Source: Rhinocladiella similis (lineage: Eukaryota > Ascomycota > Eurotiomycetes > Chaetothyriales > Herpotrichiellaceae). Taken from it: a DNA stretch of 64,000 nt. The number at the start of each line of letters is the position of its first letter. Position 1 is the stretch's first letter. The notes under the pieces were generated by a model. The model did no database searches, had not been told where the DNA came from, and worked only from the letters and a program-made list of their open reading frames with translations. Position numbers and translations under genes: made by a program. Positions 42,344 to 53,020 of this stretch are shown piece after piece. Location of the stretch: positions 3,782,001-3,846,000 of the forward strand of contig JAMRYE010000010.1 of assembly GCA_024082115.1 (NCBI GenBank), in the 5' to 3' direction.

Positions 42344-45300
42344 CGTGCTTGGGTCAGCGGCCGTGTACAACAAAGACGTTGAAGGTAGAGGGAAGTTAAC
42401 AAATGATGAAGAGGACCTTGATCCTTAAGGGATCAGTGCCGTATTTAGTGGAGGAGGGTCATGGCGCTCTTCCGCAGAAATCGCCCTAGGTCCGTCTGAT
42501 CCACCCACTCAGAAGTACCAGAATAGGACAGGGCACTGTCGCATTGATCTGATCCGCGATATATTGCGGGCAAGGTGTCATACGTAATTATAGGCACTCA
42601 CCTGAGACGTTTTGGGCGTGTGGTAAAAGTGTCGTTTGAAAGAGAGAAAAGAAGAAAAGCCAAGTTGTGGCTAATGAGACTGTGACATTCAACAGGAATG
42701 CTGAAAAGGGCGAGGCGATGCGATTGGTATGTGCCTTGGCAACGACCGACAGTCACGTTCCCTCCGGGTCACGCTTGGAGGCGACGTAACTTGGGTGTGA
42801 GTCGTTTTTGGTCTGGATGATGAAAATAGAGATGTTCTAGGTCCCAATCGGTCCAGAGTCGGTTCAGTAAGCCGATATTGTTACCCTCTGGTGTAGGCGA
42901 GCTCGGGGCACCTGGGTCGTCCAATTCTGGATATGCTATGCCCAATGCGACGAGTACCCTTCAATAGAGTTCTCCCGATCGATATTGCTTGTTGTTCGAG
43001 GATGTGTTGGGCGTATGAAGTCGAAGTCCAATGCAAACTCCCCTCTCGCGCAACGTTTGGACAATTCTTTCTTTGGGCAGTGTACGTGCTGATGGATCTT
43101 TCTCGGACGTCCTGTGCGTAAGGTGCCTCTTGCCTCCGATCCGAGCGTGTGGTGTGGACTTGGGAAGTGAAGGATGGGAACGACGGACGGAACACGGGCT
43201 TCAGGTGGTCTTTGTACTGAGTATCTGAGCGGGCGGTCCGTGGCGGCGAGCAAGAGACGGTAGGGGATCTATGTTTTGCAATTTAGCAGCGAAAGACGTC
43301 TCGAAGGGTATGACCGCGGTGATGGGCAGTGATGGCAGTCTTGACGTTTGGGCACAGTCCGTCAGTTGAGACGGGCGTCGGCAATCTCGTGAGCAACGTG
43401 GAGGAAGTACAATCTCGTCGTCGGGCCAAAAACCGTTGTGATGATGGTCGGTGCAGTCATGGAGACTGATGAAGCGATTGATGAAGTGAGGCCGTGCCCA
43501 TTGAGCCTGAAATATGATCATTGCATGGCTTTTTCTTTGTTCTTCTCGTTCCGGTCAGCCATTCATCATCGACTGCTGCATGGAGATGGAAGTGAGGATC
43601 CTCCACTTCAATTGCCAGGTGCCAGAATAATGGTCAGAGGACGGACGGGACGATTGGGGGGGTGCGAGGGACCGAGACCAGCACGAGAACGTGGAGGGGA
43701 AGAGACGTGCCAGGTAAACCTTAGCTGCAAGGCAGGGGACCTTACCTAAAGATCCCTAGTGGGCAGCTGAGGCATTAGGTCACTAACAACTGGGCATCAC
43801 TAAGTCGCAGTAAAACGCAATGAGTGGCTTGGCTGCAAAACCTCGTCCCCATCACCCAAACGTCTACCACGTCTCCCTTCCAGTCGGCCACGGTAAGTTA
43901 CATACTACGTACTTGCGACATCTTTCAACTCGCTCTTCATCACTCTACAGTCTGCTCGAAATCAATTCTGACAGCTGTGAACCATCCCCTTTGCGGGGTC
44001 CATCATGATTTCATTTCCAGAACTCTCAGGGAGTAAACCCTTTACCACCGTCAACCACCACCGCTGCTGCAGTCACTGTAAACTGACCTCTAGAGACACC
44101 CTCCAGATTCCTCCTCCTCGCTTGCCTACCTGAAACCCACGAGCCGATGCCGTTGTCCTGTTCCAGGCACCGGCTTCTACACTATTTGCAATGAGATGAT
44201 GAAGTACTGGTTTCCGTTCTTGGGATCTTGACAGTATCGCCCAGCGAAGCAACGACCACCCCTGAAGCTGTCAGAAAATCAAGACAGGCAGACACAGACA
44301 TCTTCCTCAACCCACCAGGAAAAGTCTTGGTTCTGGTCGCCTATCATTGCCTCGGCCTTGATATTTTACACTGTCATCATCACTGCTCCTGGTTCCTGAC
44401 AGTACGCGTACCCAGTCGGGTAATCAACTTATACATGGGAGTAGCAGACTATACCACACTCATCGTGGCAAACGCCCAAATGGGACGAATCAGACAGTGA
44501 CATGCGATCAAAGCGCGCTTCTCCAGCTTCGAATGCTGCAGGAGGTTCCCTTGCTTTTGAGCTGGGACGCGTGCACTGCGCTCCAATCCTGCTCATACAA
44601 ATCAACCCCCCCGGTGAGTTCGTTGCCCGATTCTTACCCGTGTCACAGATTCATCCCTGAGTGAACTTCACGTTTCTTGCTCTCGCCCGCCGTGATCATG
44701 CAGAGGATCGCAGTCATCGGTAACGCATACTCATACGAGTACATGAGATGGGTCTCCTTCGAATGCTATCCAAAATTGTTCGGCACACCTGAAGTTTAGA
44801 TGTCCATATTTCGCACAGACGCTGTCAGAGCCACAATATATTCCGACCGACACTGTTTAGCAGCATCTGTGCTGAGTTTTGACGAGACAGCATCCATCTA
44901 TTGACGCTTTGGCCTCGCCCACGCCATAGCCATTAAATTGCCACTGATCTTCTACCCGTTGTCTGGGAGAGTGAGCAATCTAAAAGGAATCTATTGCCCT
45001 TCAATCCAGCTGATCACACGCTGTTGCCATGAAATTACCGTCCATCGACGACAATATCGACCAACCCACCCACGTCGATAGACCGGTGGCGAGCTCCAGT
45101 GCTGGTGGACTGCACCTCTCGACGGCCATCTCATATTTGTTTCCCTCCAAATTGAGATGATATTGTCTTTGTTGATGTCCGTTATGGGCAGTGTGTTGTC
45201 GCAAAAGCATTGACTGCACCGGCTTTGTTGTTTGTCTTAACAAGCCAGTGGAATGACCTACGGAACGGACAGACTCTCTTCCCCTGGTGGCGCTTCCGAT

Positions 45301-46455
45301 CTACCCATTGGGTCCCTCGTCGATGTCAGTATCAGCAGACAATGCCAGGACGAAAACTACTCTGAGACGCGCAAGTCTCGGGGGCAAATCCAAGCGATGC
45401 CGTTACATACGAACTGAATTCTCGTTTGCAAAGGGAAGATCGTCAGCAGTGTATGGGGGCGGGGGCAGAGTCATGACTCCCTCACGCCGCCTGTACGAGT
45501 ACGAGTACCATTTTCCTCTCTCTGCACAGCCCACCGACGGCTCGTGTTTCACTGCACGTCGCAGCGCGAATGAACCGAACCGAGCATTCCCGGAGAAGGT
45601 GTTACTTTGCAAACATTGTTGACCTGGGCTACACCAGCGAGGCCCGGTGAAAGAGGTAGATCTACATTCGTGCTGCACGCAAAATACATGACTATTGATT
45701 CCCATTGTAAGGTAATACTTCATGGTTCATGGTGACTACGGTCTTGCTTCTGTGCTCTCTCAACAGCTGAGTTATTCTATAACGCTTCCGAAGTGGCTTT
45801 CAGTCTGCGCTCTGTAGTGGGACCGTGAACGCCGGGCATCTTCAGCTCAGTAAGGTCGTCGGCATCCGGTTACAACAATCAAGCCTTGAGCACCACGGTG
45901 TATCAATAGCCGCAATCACAATACCAACACTCGCAACAAAAATCGACCAAACGGCCGGCTCTACATGTGCAAAATTAAACAAAGGGACGCAAGCAAGAAG
46001 CCGATGGGCGCAACAACAACAAGATCAATGGGATTCTGCCAGCCCTCCTTAAGATGGTGGCTCAGCTCAGTCCCCCAAGCAGCAAAATGCCACACCGTCG
46101 CTTTGCTCAATCTGCCCAAGTACATGAGACCATTTAGAGAGAGACCGGTGTTCGCAAACTTTTCGAGTACACGTGTCTCAGCCTCCTCCCTATCCGATAT
46201 CAGGGCCAACACCAAGACATGGTATTGAAATCGCATCTGGCCTCCCATAACTTCACGTTCTCTAATCAACTAGAATTCCAAGTCCAAGAAACCCAAGCCT
46301 TGGATCATCTCCAACAAAGACCAAGATTCAAACGTAGCCCCCCAAAAATACCGAGTTTGATGTCGCCGTGTCGTCTGCCCAGTAAGCTCTTCTCGCAAGC
46401 TTGCTTTTGGGCGTTGACCTGCATTCGAGCCGCGATTCGAGTACCACAGAACCAA
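42344..46455. other. Large gene-free tract (4.1 kb)
   Basis: This covers the promoter of the C2H2 gene and the 3' flank of the DOCK-family gene. I searched the minus-strand frames below 46456 for the missing DOCK catalytic region and found no ORF over 106 codons and no family motif. A short block at 43730-43790 (ACCTTACCTAAAGATCCCTAGTGGGC) shares word style with the 5.3-5.7 kb repeat-rich block. Confidence 0.5.
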
Positions 46456-49400
46456 CTAATCATCATCCTCTTCGCCATCCGCATCATGCTCCCCATATGC
46501 TCGCCGTCCATTGATCTGGCCCCCAGCACCCGCTCGACTCGCAGCTCTCGCCTCATGGATTCTGGCAATGGCCCTGTACGTCTTGGCCAGCCTCTTGTAG
46601 TCGCCGGTACGCTCATACTCTTCGGCCAATTGCTTATAACACTCCAGCGCATGGACGCCATACTCCTTCTCGCGGCCTTGTGCCGGGCTCGTTGGTGTCA
46701 AGCCGTCAATGCTCCTCCTCGCCCTTGCCAATTCCTTAGCTTCGCTATTCTGCGAATCGGTGCTTTGTCCTCTGACATGTCCATTGCTCATGTCTCTGGG
46801 GTCGCCGTCGCCCTCCTCATCCGCCTCGGTGGTTGTGAGCAGGTCAACCAATTCATCAATCGTCGCAACAAGATCCTCAATTGCCGTCCACAGCGCATCA
46901 TCTGGCTGGTTGGCAATCGTGCTGAACAGCTCCAGTAATTCAGCGATGAAGATCTTGCGGCTCATAGCCTCATTTGCACTCACAGGCTTTGCCTTGAGGA
47001 TACTGTTCAATGCTCCGATGACCTCTGTCTCGATCAACTCTAGACTCTCTCCATCGCTCAACGCCCACTCATTTATGATCATGGCCTGGAGAATCTCGAC
47101 TGCGACCTTCCGAAGACCCTCATGCATACTGAGACATAATCTTATCGTGGGCGCAACTAAACTGGGCACATACTGAACCTGATACCCACCCAGCTTACGG
47201 ATATTATATCGTCTTTGATCGTCGGCCGTGGCTTCCCAGCCAAGGCTTTCCCAGCAATTGCGCAAAAGGTCGGCGCCGGATTGACGTACATCACCAGATA
47301 TCTTCCAAACCGCGCGGCGTTTCTGCTCGGGGAAGAGTTCGAGGGCCAGGGCAGGAGACGAGACCAGCATGAGCAGCGTGTCAAGGAACGATTTCCACAA
47401 GCTCATTTTCAAGTTGAAACTGTCAGCTTGATCGGGACTTTCAGCTTCTTCGGGACTGGGCAGGTATAGGGATATGAGGAGATTAGATAGGTAGTTCAGG
47501 ATCGTCAAGGCAGAAGAGTGATGGTATATGTGGAGACTGAGCCAGGTCGACGGACATGCATTGTGCTGAAGGAGCGAGCGTAGCATGGTAAGTGATGAAA
47601 GTACGAAATCCGAAAGCTCTTGACCGTGAATTTTGGGAGACGAAGGCGCTTTCATCCTTGCGATGGTGGCCACAGTCGCTGAGAGCTCTAGCAAAGTCTC
47701 ATCGAACCAGTCCTCGCTATCTGTTGCTTTGCTTACGAACGGGTATGAGTCCGGGAAGAGGAATGATAGCGATCGCCGTCGGATTGAAGGCTGTCGTGCA
47801 ATGACTTCATAGGCAGAGATGAGCTTTGGCATGAACTCGTGTAAGTAGTGGGTTGGGAATCGTGTAAGTTCGGCTACAATCGAACAACTCAATCGGACTT
47901 GTTCATGCCAATCCTCTGACAAGTCATTTTGGGTCCAGTAGGGCGAGAGCCATCTGACACAGTTCTTAACGAGCATCTTTTTGTCCCTATCCTCGACCCA
48001 TATCTGGTCCAGCTTGGTGTAGTTGAGAATGAGGATAAGCCGGTACAGCACTAATTTGCCAGTTGCATCCTCACAAGAATCAATGAAGTCGACTGACGTC
48101 CTTATGACTTCCTCCTTGCTGAAAGCCGGAAGCAATTCAGGTAGCCAGGTGTGGAATTCTCGCACGAGCAAGGTCTTGCTGCCTACCAGCGCCGCCGTCT
48201 CACTGCGCATCATCATTTGCAATCCAAAAAGAATAGCCTGCATGTCTTGCTTGAAAGTGGAATGTTTTTCGTCTCGCTTTTCATTCGTTTGTGACCCAAA
48301 TCGTCGTTGCTGATAGGATGTAATGACAATCTTCATGAATGTCCTGCCGACTTTGAATAATGCCCTCATGTCTCGAGCACTTTGAGGGTCTGACACGCTT
48401 TGCAGAAGTCTGGTGAAGCTTCGTATCAGGCAGGATGCTGCATAGGGGGAGCGGAAGTGACTTTCAGTATACTGCTCTACCAGGGGCCCAAGATTGTACC
48501 GTCTGTCGTGAACAATGCCCAACACCCAAACAATATCGTTGAAAATGAGATCCTCAAATTTCGACTCGCCAGACTTGTGCACAAGCACTCCAAATAGTGC
48601 ATCAAGAACATCTTGAAGTTGCTTCACAATCTCGATTTCTTGCACGAAAGTGAGCTTCTGAAGGATGTCTAGTAACTGCACCGAGGTCTGATGTTTCCAG
48701 TTGATAAGGCTGACCAATGTGCGGTCCTGTGAGTATTCCGTACTGCATAGAAGGGTGTTGACCTCCAGCGATGCGATGTTGGCATAAGTTCCTTCGTGAA
48801 TGGTTTTGTAACTTGCATTATTCCATGGTAACGACAAATACGCCCCCCGACCTTGAACGACACTAGAAGTTATCTTATCGTATGCATGGAGGATAAGAGA
48901 GTGACGTCCATCACTAATGAAAGCCTGCTTGTCCCATAATGGCATCCAAGCTAGTGCAAATGGAAACTCAGGGGCGTCCGCAATACTGAGGATCAGATGG
49001 CTATCCGGGACTTTTTCTGTGGGCACTCGAAGGCATAATGTCTGGTCCCAGGAGGAATCGAGTTCAACAGCATTCGTACGTAATGCAGTCACTGCAGCCC
49101 CATTTGAGGAAGGATAAATGCAGTGTTCGATTCGGCGGCCAGAGGAGTCCCGAACCTCCATCGTCAACTGTAAGTTCTGCATAGACTGGGCCTTGATAGG
49201 GGCCACATTCAATTCTGGATGTGACAAATGCGCTCCCTGAGTTATGACGGCTTTGTTTAACCTTAGATATATGTCTGATCGAGGCTTAGACGGCGCCTCC
49301 GAAAAGCCAATCTTCTGAGTTTTGGCGATGAGATGCATTGAGGTTGGATTGTTCTTGATCATTGTATCTGCATCCGGAGCAGTATACGGAGTAAGTCTGA

Positions 49401-50811
49401 GGGCCACACTTGATATGTGAGGCGAGACCACAAGACCTTTCCCTTGAGAATTCAACAATTGCGTTATCCTAGCATCACCTTCTCTGATTTTTTCGTCATC
49501 TCGCGGGGAGACTGACCACATTGTGATCGTCTCCTCAACAGGTTTATTATCCCTCATGATCCTGTTCACATCGAGAATCCCGACTGCAACTGTCCGAGGC
49601 ACTGGAGGGCCTTGGGCCGGTGCTGGACTATCCTCCTCTTCGGGGATCGAGGGTGTTTGAGCCCTGTCATTGGTCTGAGACGTTGCTCGGCCGTTTACTC
49701 CGGGCTGCGGTCTTTCAGCGTGTTTTCTCTTGCCGAACATCAAGCTTGACCGTCGGCGATTGAGAGAAAGTTGCCGTTGGCCCAACAAGGTGCCATTTCT
49801 GGACGGAGGCCGCTCCAAAGCTCGCCGCTTTGCTTTTCGCGGAGGCTCTGCGATGGTGACCTTCACTGTGAGAAAGATTTCTCCCGCATCTCCTATATCT
49901 CTTGTACTAAGATCTGAAAACAGAGTTTTGATCTTTGCTGAAGCAACAGAACTGGAAGTTTCGGAAAAGGACACGGGGTTGCCGTCTGAATCGTTCCGAT
50001 ACAGGGCTAAATTTAAGCTTGCAGACTCTAGGTCAGAACCGACGACGGACGTGACCTCAAGGAGGCAATGATGTAGAGAAGTGGCCCTGGACTTCTCGGA
50101 TGGTGGTGAATCCAAAACGCTCATGATCGCTTGCAATTTCGTCATTTCAATGGCAGAATCATCAGAAGTCAGTAATCGGCCTTGCTGCGTAGCATCTCGT
50201 ACGATAACTTCGCCACTGAGCATTTTATTGCCCCTGACCAGGTCCCAGACCGCATCGTTTCGCACTTGTAACCGTTCCTGCGCAGTGAGAACGTCGTTGA
50301 GGAGCTCTCGTCGGGCATAATCAAGTCGACTCGTGATCTCGGACATCTGATCAAGAATGTGATACTCGCGCCGAAGTACTAAATCCGGGAGGTGAAGGAT
50401 ATACCATTCTCGCAAGCAGGATGATATCTCATCCACAAGGGGTTCCGTCGAAGATGTCGGTGAATCGTCTCCAATTTTCAGCAGGGGCACTGGGGCTTGT
50501 GGCTTTGGCTCGCCAGGTTGGACAGCCATGGAGATTTCAGGGCCAAGCTGTTCCCGAATTTCGATGCAACATTTCGGGAAAATGCCAGAGAAGACACGCG
50601 CATCAGCCGCGGTTCTTCCACCGGGAGTTAAGGCCGACAATAGAGTCGGCGGAGCAACCAGATAGCCTCGACACCAGGCGCCATCTTTGCCGCCATGTTC
50701 GATGACATACAATTGATCGCCAATCTGAAGCGGTAGTTCGGTGGGAGAAGCCGAGGGTTGGAAAGGGTATATGGCTACTGCATAAGAAAGAGGTAGCGGC
50801 TTCCAGGGCAT
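46456..50811 (-). CDS. DOCK-family protein with SH3 and DHR-1, lacking most of DHR-2, 1451 aa
   Basis: The N-terminus (LPLSYAVAIYPFQPSASPTELPLQIGDQLYVIEHGGKDGAWCRGYL) is an SH3 domain at about residues 8-85. The DOCK N-terminal helical region follows. A C2-type DHR-1 lipid-binding domain occupies about residues 510-690 (SDIYLRLNKAVITQGAH, LQLTMEVRDSSGRRIEHCIY). A long armadillo-like helical part runs to about 1340. The last segment, HALECYKQLAEEYERTGDYKRLAKTYRAIARIHEA, resembles the start of DHR-2 lobe A, but the protein then ends with GEHDADGEEDDD. Full-length family members such as yeast Dck1 continue for about 400 more residues with the Rac/Rho-activating DHR-2 domain. The single exon is otherwise unbroken. 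Confidence 0.88.
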   Translation of the reverse strand: MPWKPLPLSYAVAIYPFQPSASPTELPLQIGDQLYVIEHGGKDGAWCRGYLVAPPTLLSALTPGGRTAADARVFSGIFPKCCIEIREQLGPEISMAVQPGEPKPQAPVPLLKIGDDSPTSSTEPLVDEISSCLREWYILHLPDLVLRREYHILDQMSEITSRLDYARRELLNDVLTAQERLQVRNDAVWDLVRGNKMLSGEVIVRDATQQGRLLTSDDSAIEMTKLQAIMSVLDSPPSEKSRATSLHHCLLEVTSVVGSDLESASLNLALYRNDSDGNPVSFSETSSSVASAKIKTLFSDLSTRDIGDAGEIFLTVKVTIAEPPRKAKRRALERPPSRNGTLLGQRQLSLNRRRSSLMFGKRKHAERPQPGVNGRATSQTNDRAQTPSIPEEEDSPAPAQGPPVPRTVAVGILDVNRIMRDNKPVEETITMWSVSPRDDEKIREGDARITQLLNSQGKGLVVSPHISSVALRLTPYTAPDADTMIKNNPTSMHLIAKTQKIGFSEAPSKPRSDIYLRLNKAVITQGAHLSHPELNVAPIKAQSMQNLQLTMEVRDSSGRRIEHCIYPSSNGAAVTALRTNAVELDSSWDQTLCLRVPTEKVPDSHLILSIADAPEFPFALAWMPLWDKQAFISDGRHSLILHAYDKITSSVVQGRGAYLSLPWNNASYKTIHEGTYANIASLEVNTLLCSTEYSQDRTLVSLINWKHQTSVQLLDILQKLTFVQEIEIVKQLQDVLDALFGVLVHKSGESKFEDLIFNDIVWVLGIVHDRRYNLGPLVEQYTESHFRSPYAASCLIRSFTRLLQSVSDPQSARDMRALFKVGRTFMKIVITSYQQRRFGSQTNEKRDEKHSTFKQDMQAILFGLQMMMRSETAALVGSKTLLVREFHTWLPELLPAFSKEEVIRTSVDFIDSCEDATGKLVLYRLILILNYTKLDQIWVEDRDKKMLVKNCVRWLSPYWTQNDLSEDWHEQVRLSCSIVAELTRFPTHYLHEFMPKLISAYEVIARQPSIRRRSLSFLFPDSYPFVSKATDSEDWFDETLLELSATVATIARMKAPSSPKIHGQELSDFVLSSLTMLRSLLQHNACPSTWLSLHIYHHSSALTILNYLSNLLISLYLPSPEEAESPDQADSFNLKMSLWKSFLDTLLMLVSSPALALELFPEQKRRAVWKISGDVRQSGADLLRNCWESLGWEATADDQRRYNIRKLGGYQVQYVPSLVAPTIRLCLSMHEGLRKVAVEILQAMIINEWALSDGESLELIETEVIGALNSILKAKPVSANEAMSRKIFIAELLELFSTIANQPDDALWTAIEDLVATIDELVDLLTTTEADEEGDGDPRDMSNGHVRGQSTDSQNSEAKELARARRSIDGLTPTSPAQGREKEYGVHALECYKQLAEEYERTGDYKRLAKTYRAIARIHEARAASRAGAGGQINGRRAYGEHDADGEEDDD

Positions 50812-51502
50812 GTTCTGAATCTGAGCGGTGGCCTGGTTGCGAACACCGAGCCACCGTATTCAGACTGAATGAGGATGTAGTCGGGACTGACTACCGGTGA
50901 CTTTGATATGACGATGACCTGTGTGGAGCGTGTCCAGTATCCCGTATCCAGTGTCCAGGGGCCAGTGCGCTGAGTCTCCGCATTGACAGTTCGTGAAAGG
51001 ACGAAAATACAGTCCTGCAACCGACAAGGGCAAGGATGGGAGTCTGGAGAAGGTTCAGATGTTCCTAGTCAAAGGATCCAGGACGAGGAGACCGATATCA
51101 TTTTCGCAACAACGACGCGTTACCCGCAAGTCCGGTAAGAAAGAAATGGTGTTCTCCCCCAGCCGCACACCAGGAGGAGGAAGCTCCAGTTCTTTTCCTT
51201 TTAGCGGCAGGGGCCTCCCCGAAAGCGGTTAGCCTCCTCGTGATTCTGGTGCTCAAATTCGATGCGCGATGAGTTACATGTGCCACCATCCTTGCAGTGT
51301 AGCAGCGAGGCCGCTGACAGTACCATCTACTGTACTCAGGTTTCGACCAGGTTTCGTCTCGGTGTCATTGCATCTCGAGACGATAATATCTCTCTCCTAA
51401 GCGAATATCGGTCTCGATCACTATTTCGCTTCCACGCCGTACGGGAAAAGCCAAACCCTAGTGCCAGTCTTTTTCGTCGACCCTTGACCAGCGCTTTCCG
51501 CG
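50812..51502. other. Divergent promoter between the DOCK and Sde2 genes
   Basis: These 691 bp serve two divergent genes. Apart from short ORFs there is a TCCAGTATCCCGTATCCAGT imperfect repeat at 50934-50953. I see no gene in it. Confidence 0.5.
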
Positions 51503-52510
51503 ATGCAGCCCTTGGTCAACGTCCTTTTGGACACCTTCCCAGGCCTTGCGCTGCCACCTACACTATGCATACCTCTGCCAGCCTCGTCCTCCACTGGGGT
51601 GTTGCTGGACACAATTGTCGCCTTATTGCCATCAAGTCTGCCTCCGACCCGCCTCCTTCTCACGTCTACCACGAACCACCCGATCTATCCATCTGATAAC
51701 ACAACATTGGCAGATATTGCTCTGCATCAATCATGTCGCAGCGACGCGGAATCTACGATATTGCCTCTCAGACTATCCGCCCCGTTAGTCGGCGGAAAGG
51801 GTGGTTTTGGTTCCCAGCTTAGGGCCGCAGGTGGACGCATGTCGTCTCGAAAAAAACGTCAAAATGCAGAACTTGCCACCGGTAGTGCCCGAAATTTGGA
51901 CGGGCGGAGGCTACGGACGATAACAGAGGCCAAGAATCTGGCAACTTATCTTGCCACCAAGCCGGACATGGATAAGAAAGAGAAGGAGGAGAGACGGAAG
52001 AAATGGGAACAGGTTATTGAACTAGCCGAGCAGCGAGAGGCAGATATGCGTGCTGGCAAAGGCGCTGATGGTCGGCGAAAGGGTTTGAGCGACGAGTGGG
52101 TGGAAGAAAAGGAGGAGATTGGTGAAAACGTGAGGAATGCTGTCAAGATGGCTATGATGGCGACGCAGGGAAAGGACACGAGTGCTGCATCTGCTGAAGA
52201 AGTAGACGAGAGCAGTGGAAGTGGCGGGTCTGCGTCCGGAAGTGAGGCAGATAGCGACGTAGATGATGTGATGGAGCTTGATCAAGATGAGATGGCGAGA
52301 CTCAGAGTGGAAGCTGAGGGGGGCGATGGAGATGCACTGTGGGTGCTTCAGCATCGGCTGAAGATACCATCACATCTCCTGCCCAAGTCCAGACAACCTG
52401 TAAGGCGGTTCGCAGGATTTGACGAGGAGGACGACATAACAAGCAGTGACGAGGACGAAAGTCCCACAGAGGATATGGAGGGAAAGGGCAAACAAAAGAG
52501 TACTGCCTAA
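51503..52510 (+). CDS. sde2: Sde2-family protein (ubiquitin-like domain, splicing and genome stability), 335 aa
   Basis: Residues 1-98 form a ubiquitin-like domain ending in GG97-98. This is followed by KGGFGSQLRAAGGRMSSRK (Lys99 onward), the conserved cleavage junction GG~KGGFGSxLR of Sde2. In fission yeast the ubiquitin-like part is removed there by deubiquitinating enzymes, and the freed C-terminal part with its N-terminal lysine joins the spliceosome for selected introns. Residues about 110-220 are the Lys/Glu/Arg-rich helical SDE2 region (NLATYLATKPDMDKKEKEERRKKWEQ). The rest is acidic Ser/Glu-rich low complexity. Length and order are typical and no intron is needed. The C-terminal part lacks an obvious SAP domain, as in other fungal members. 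Confidence 0.93.
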   Translation: MQPLVNVLLDTFPGLALPPTLCIPLPASSSTGVLLDTIVALLPSSLPPTRLLLTSTTNHPIYPSDNTTLADIALHQSCRSDAESTILPLRLSAPLVGGKGGFGSQLRAAGGRMSSRKKRQNAELATGSARNLDGRRLRTITEAKNLATYLATKPDMDKKEKEERRKKWEQVIELAEQREADMRAGKGADGRRKGLSDEWVEEKEEIGENVRNAVKMAMMATQGKDTSAASAEEVDESSGSGGSASGSEADSDVDDVMELDQDEMARLRVEAEGGDGDALWVLQHRLKIPSHLLPKSRQPVRRFAGFDEEDDITSSDEDESPTEDMEGKGKQKSTA

Positions 52511-53020
52511 TGCGTAGACAGCTTTGCAGACCGTTGATAGAACCACTCGCCGTTCGGCCAGCCAGGGATACGCTGTTCTCCCTGCCTTGGATGCTCTTAC
52601 TTGCTTCGTTGACGTCGATATACTTATGGCACGAACACTAGTGAAAGTCCCTCAACATCACCTAAGCGGAGCGAGTAGCAACCCGACGGAGAATGGCACT
52701 CCACATACAACCTCGCTTTACCCCGCGGACTTTAGCGACAACATCCACCATGCAATGAGCGGAAGGGGAAAGACGAGACGACAGAGGAACCTCGCGCAAC
52801 CTATTGTCGATGCCAGAGTAGCTTGACTCAAATCGCATTGCATAACTAGTCATGGTCTCTGCACAACACCAACTCGCGCTGAAAAGGTAACTCCTCCTCA
52901 TCCTCAGAGCTTTACTGCACCGTGACTATTTATTACTATTAAACCTTTCGAGAGGTCAGATATCAACGCATTCTTCCCAACAGTATCATAGCACCGAGGG
53001 GGCTTTGACAGCTTGTCACC
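52511..53020. other. Intergenic region, no gene seen
   Basis: These 510 bp between two plus-strand genes hold the Sde2 3' flank and the P450 promoter. An ORF of 100 codons (52524-52826) has no motif and is probably chance. Confidence 0.45.

Noticed and set aside
46219..46938. 239-codon plus-strand ORF near the end of the DOCK gene
   Set aside because: Half of it is antisense to the DOCK coding region and the rest lacks any domain; it does not supply the missing DHR-2.
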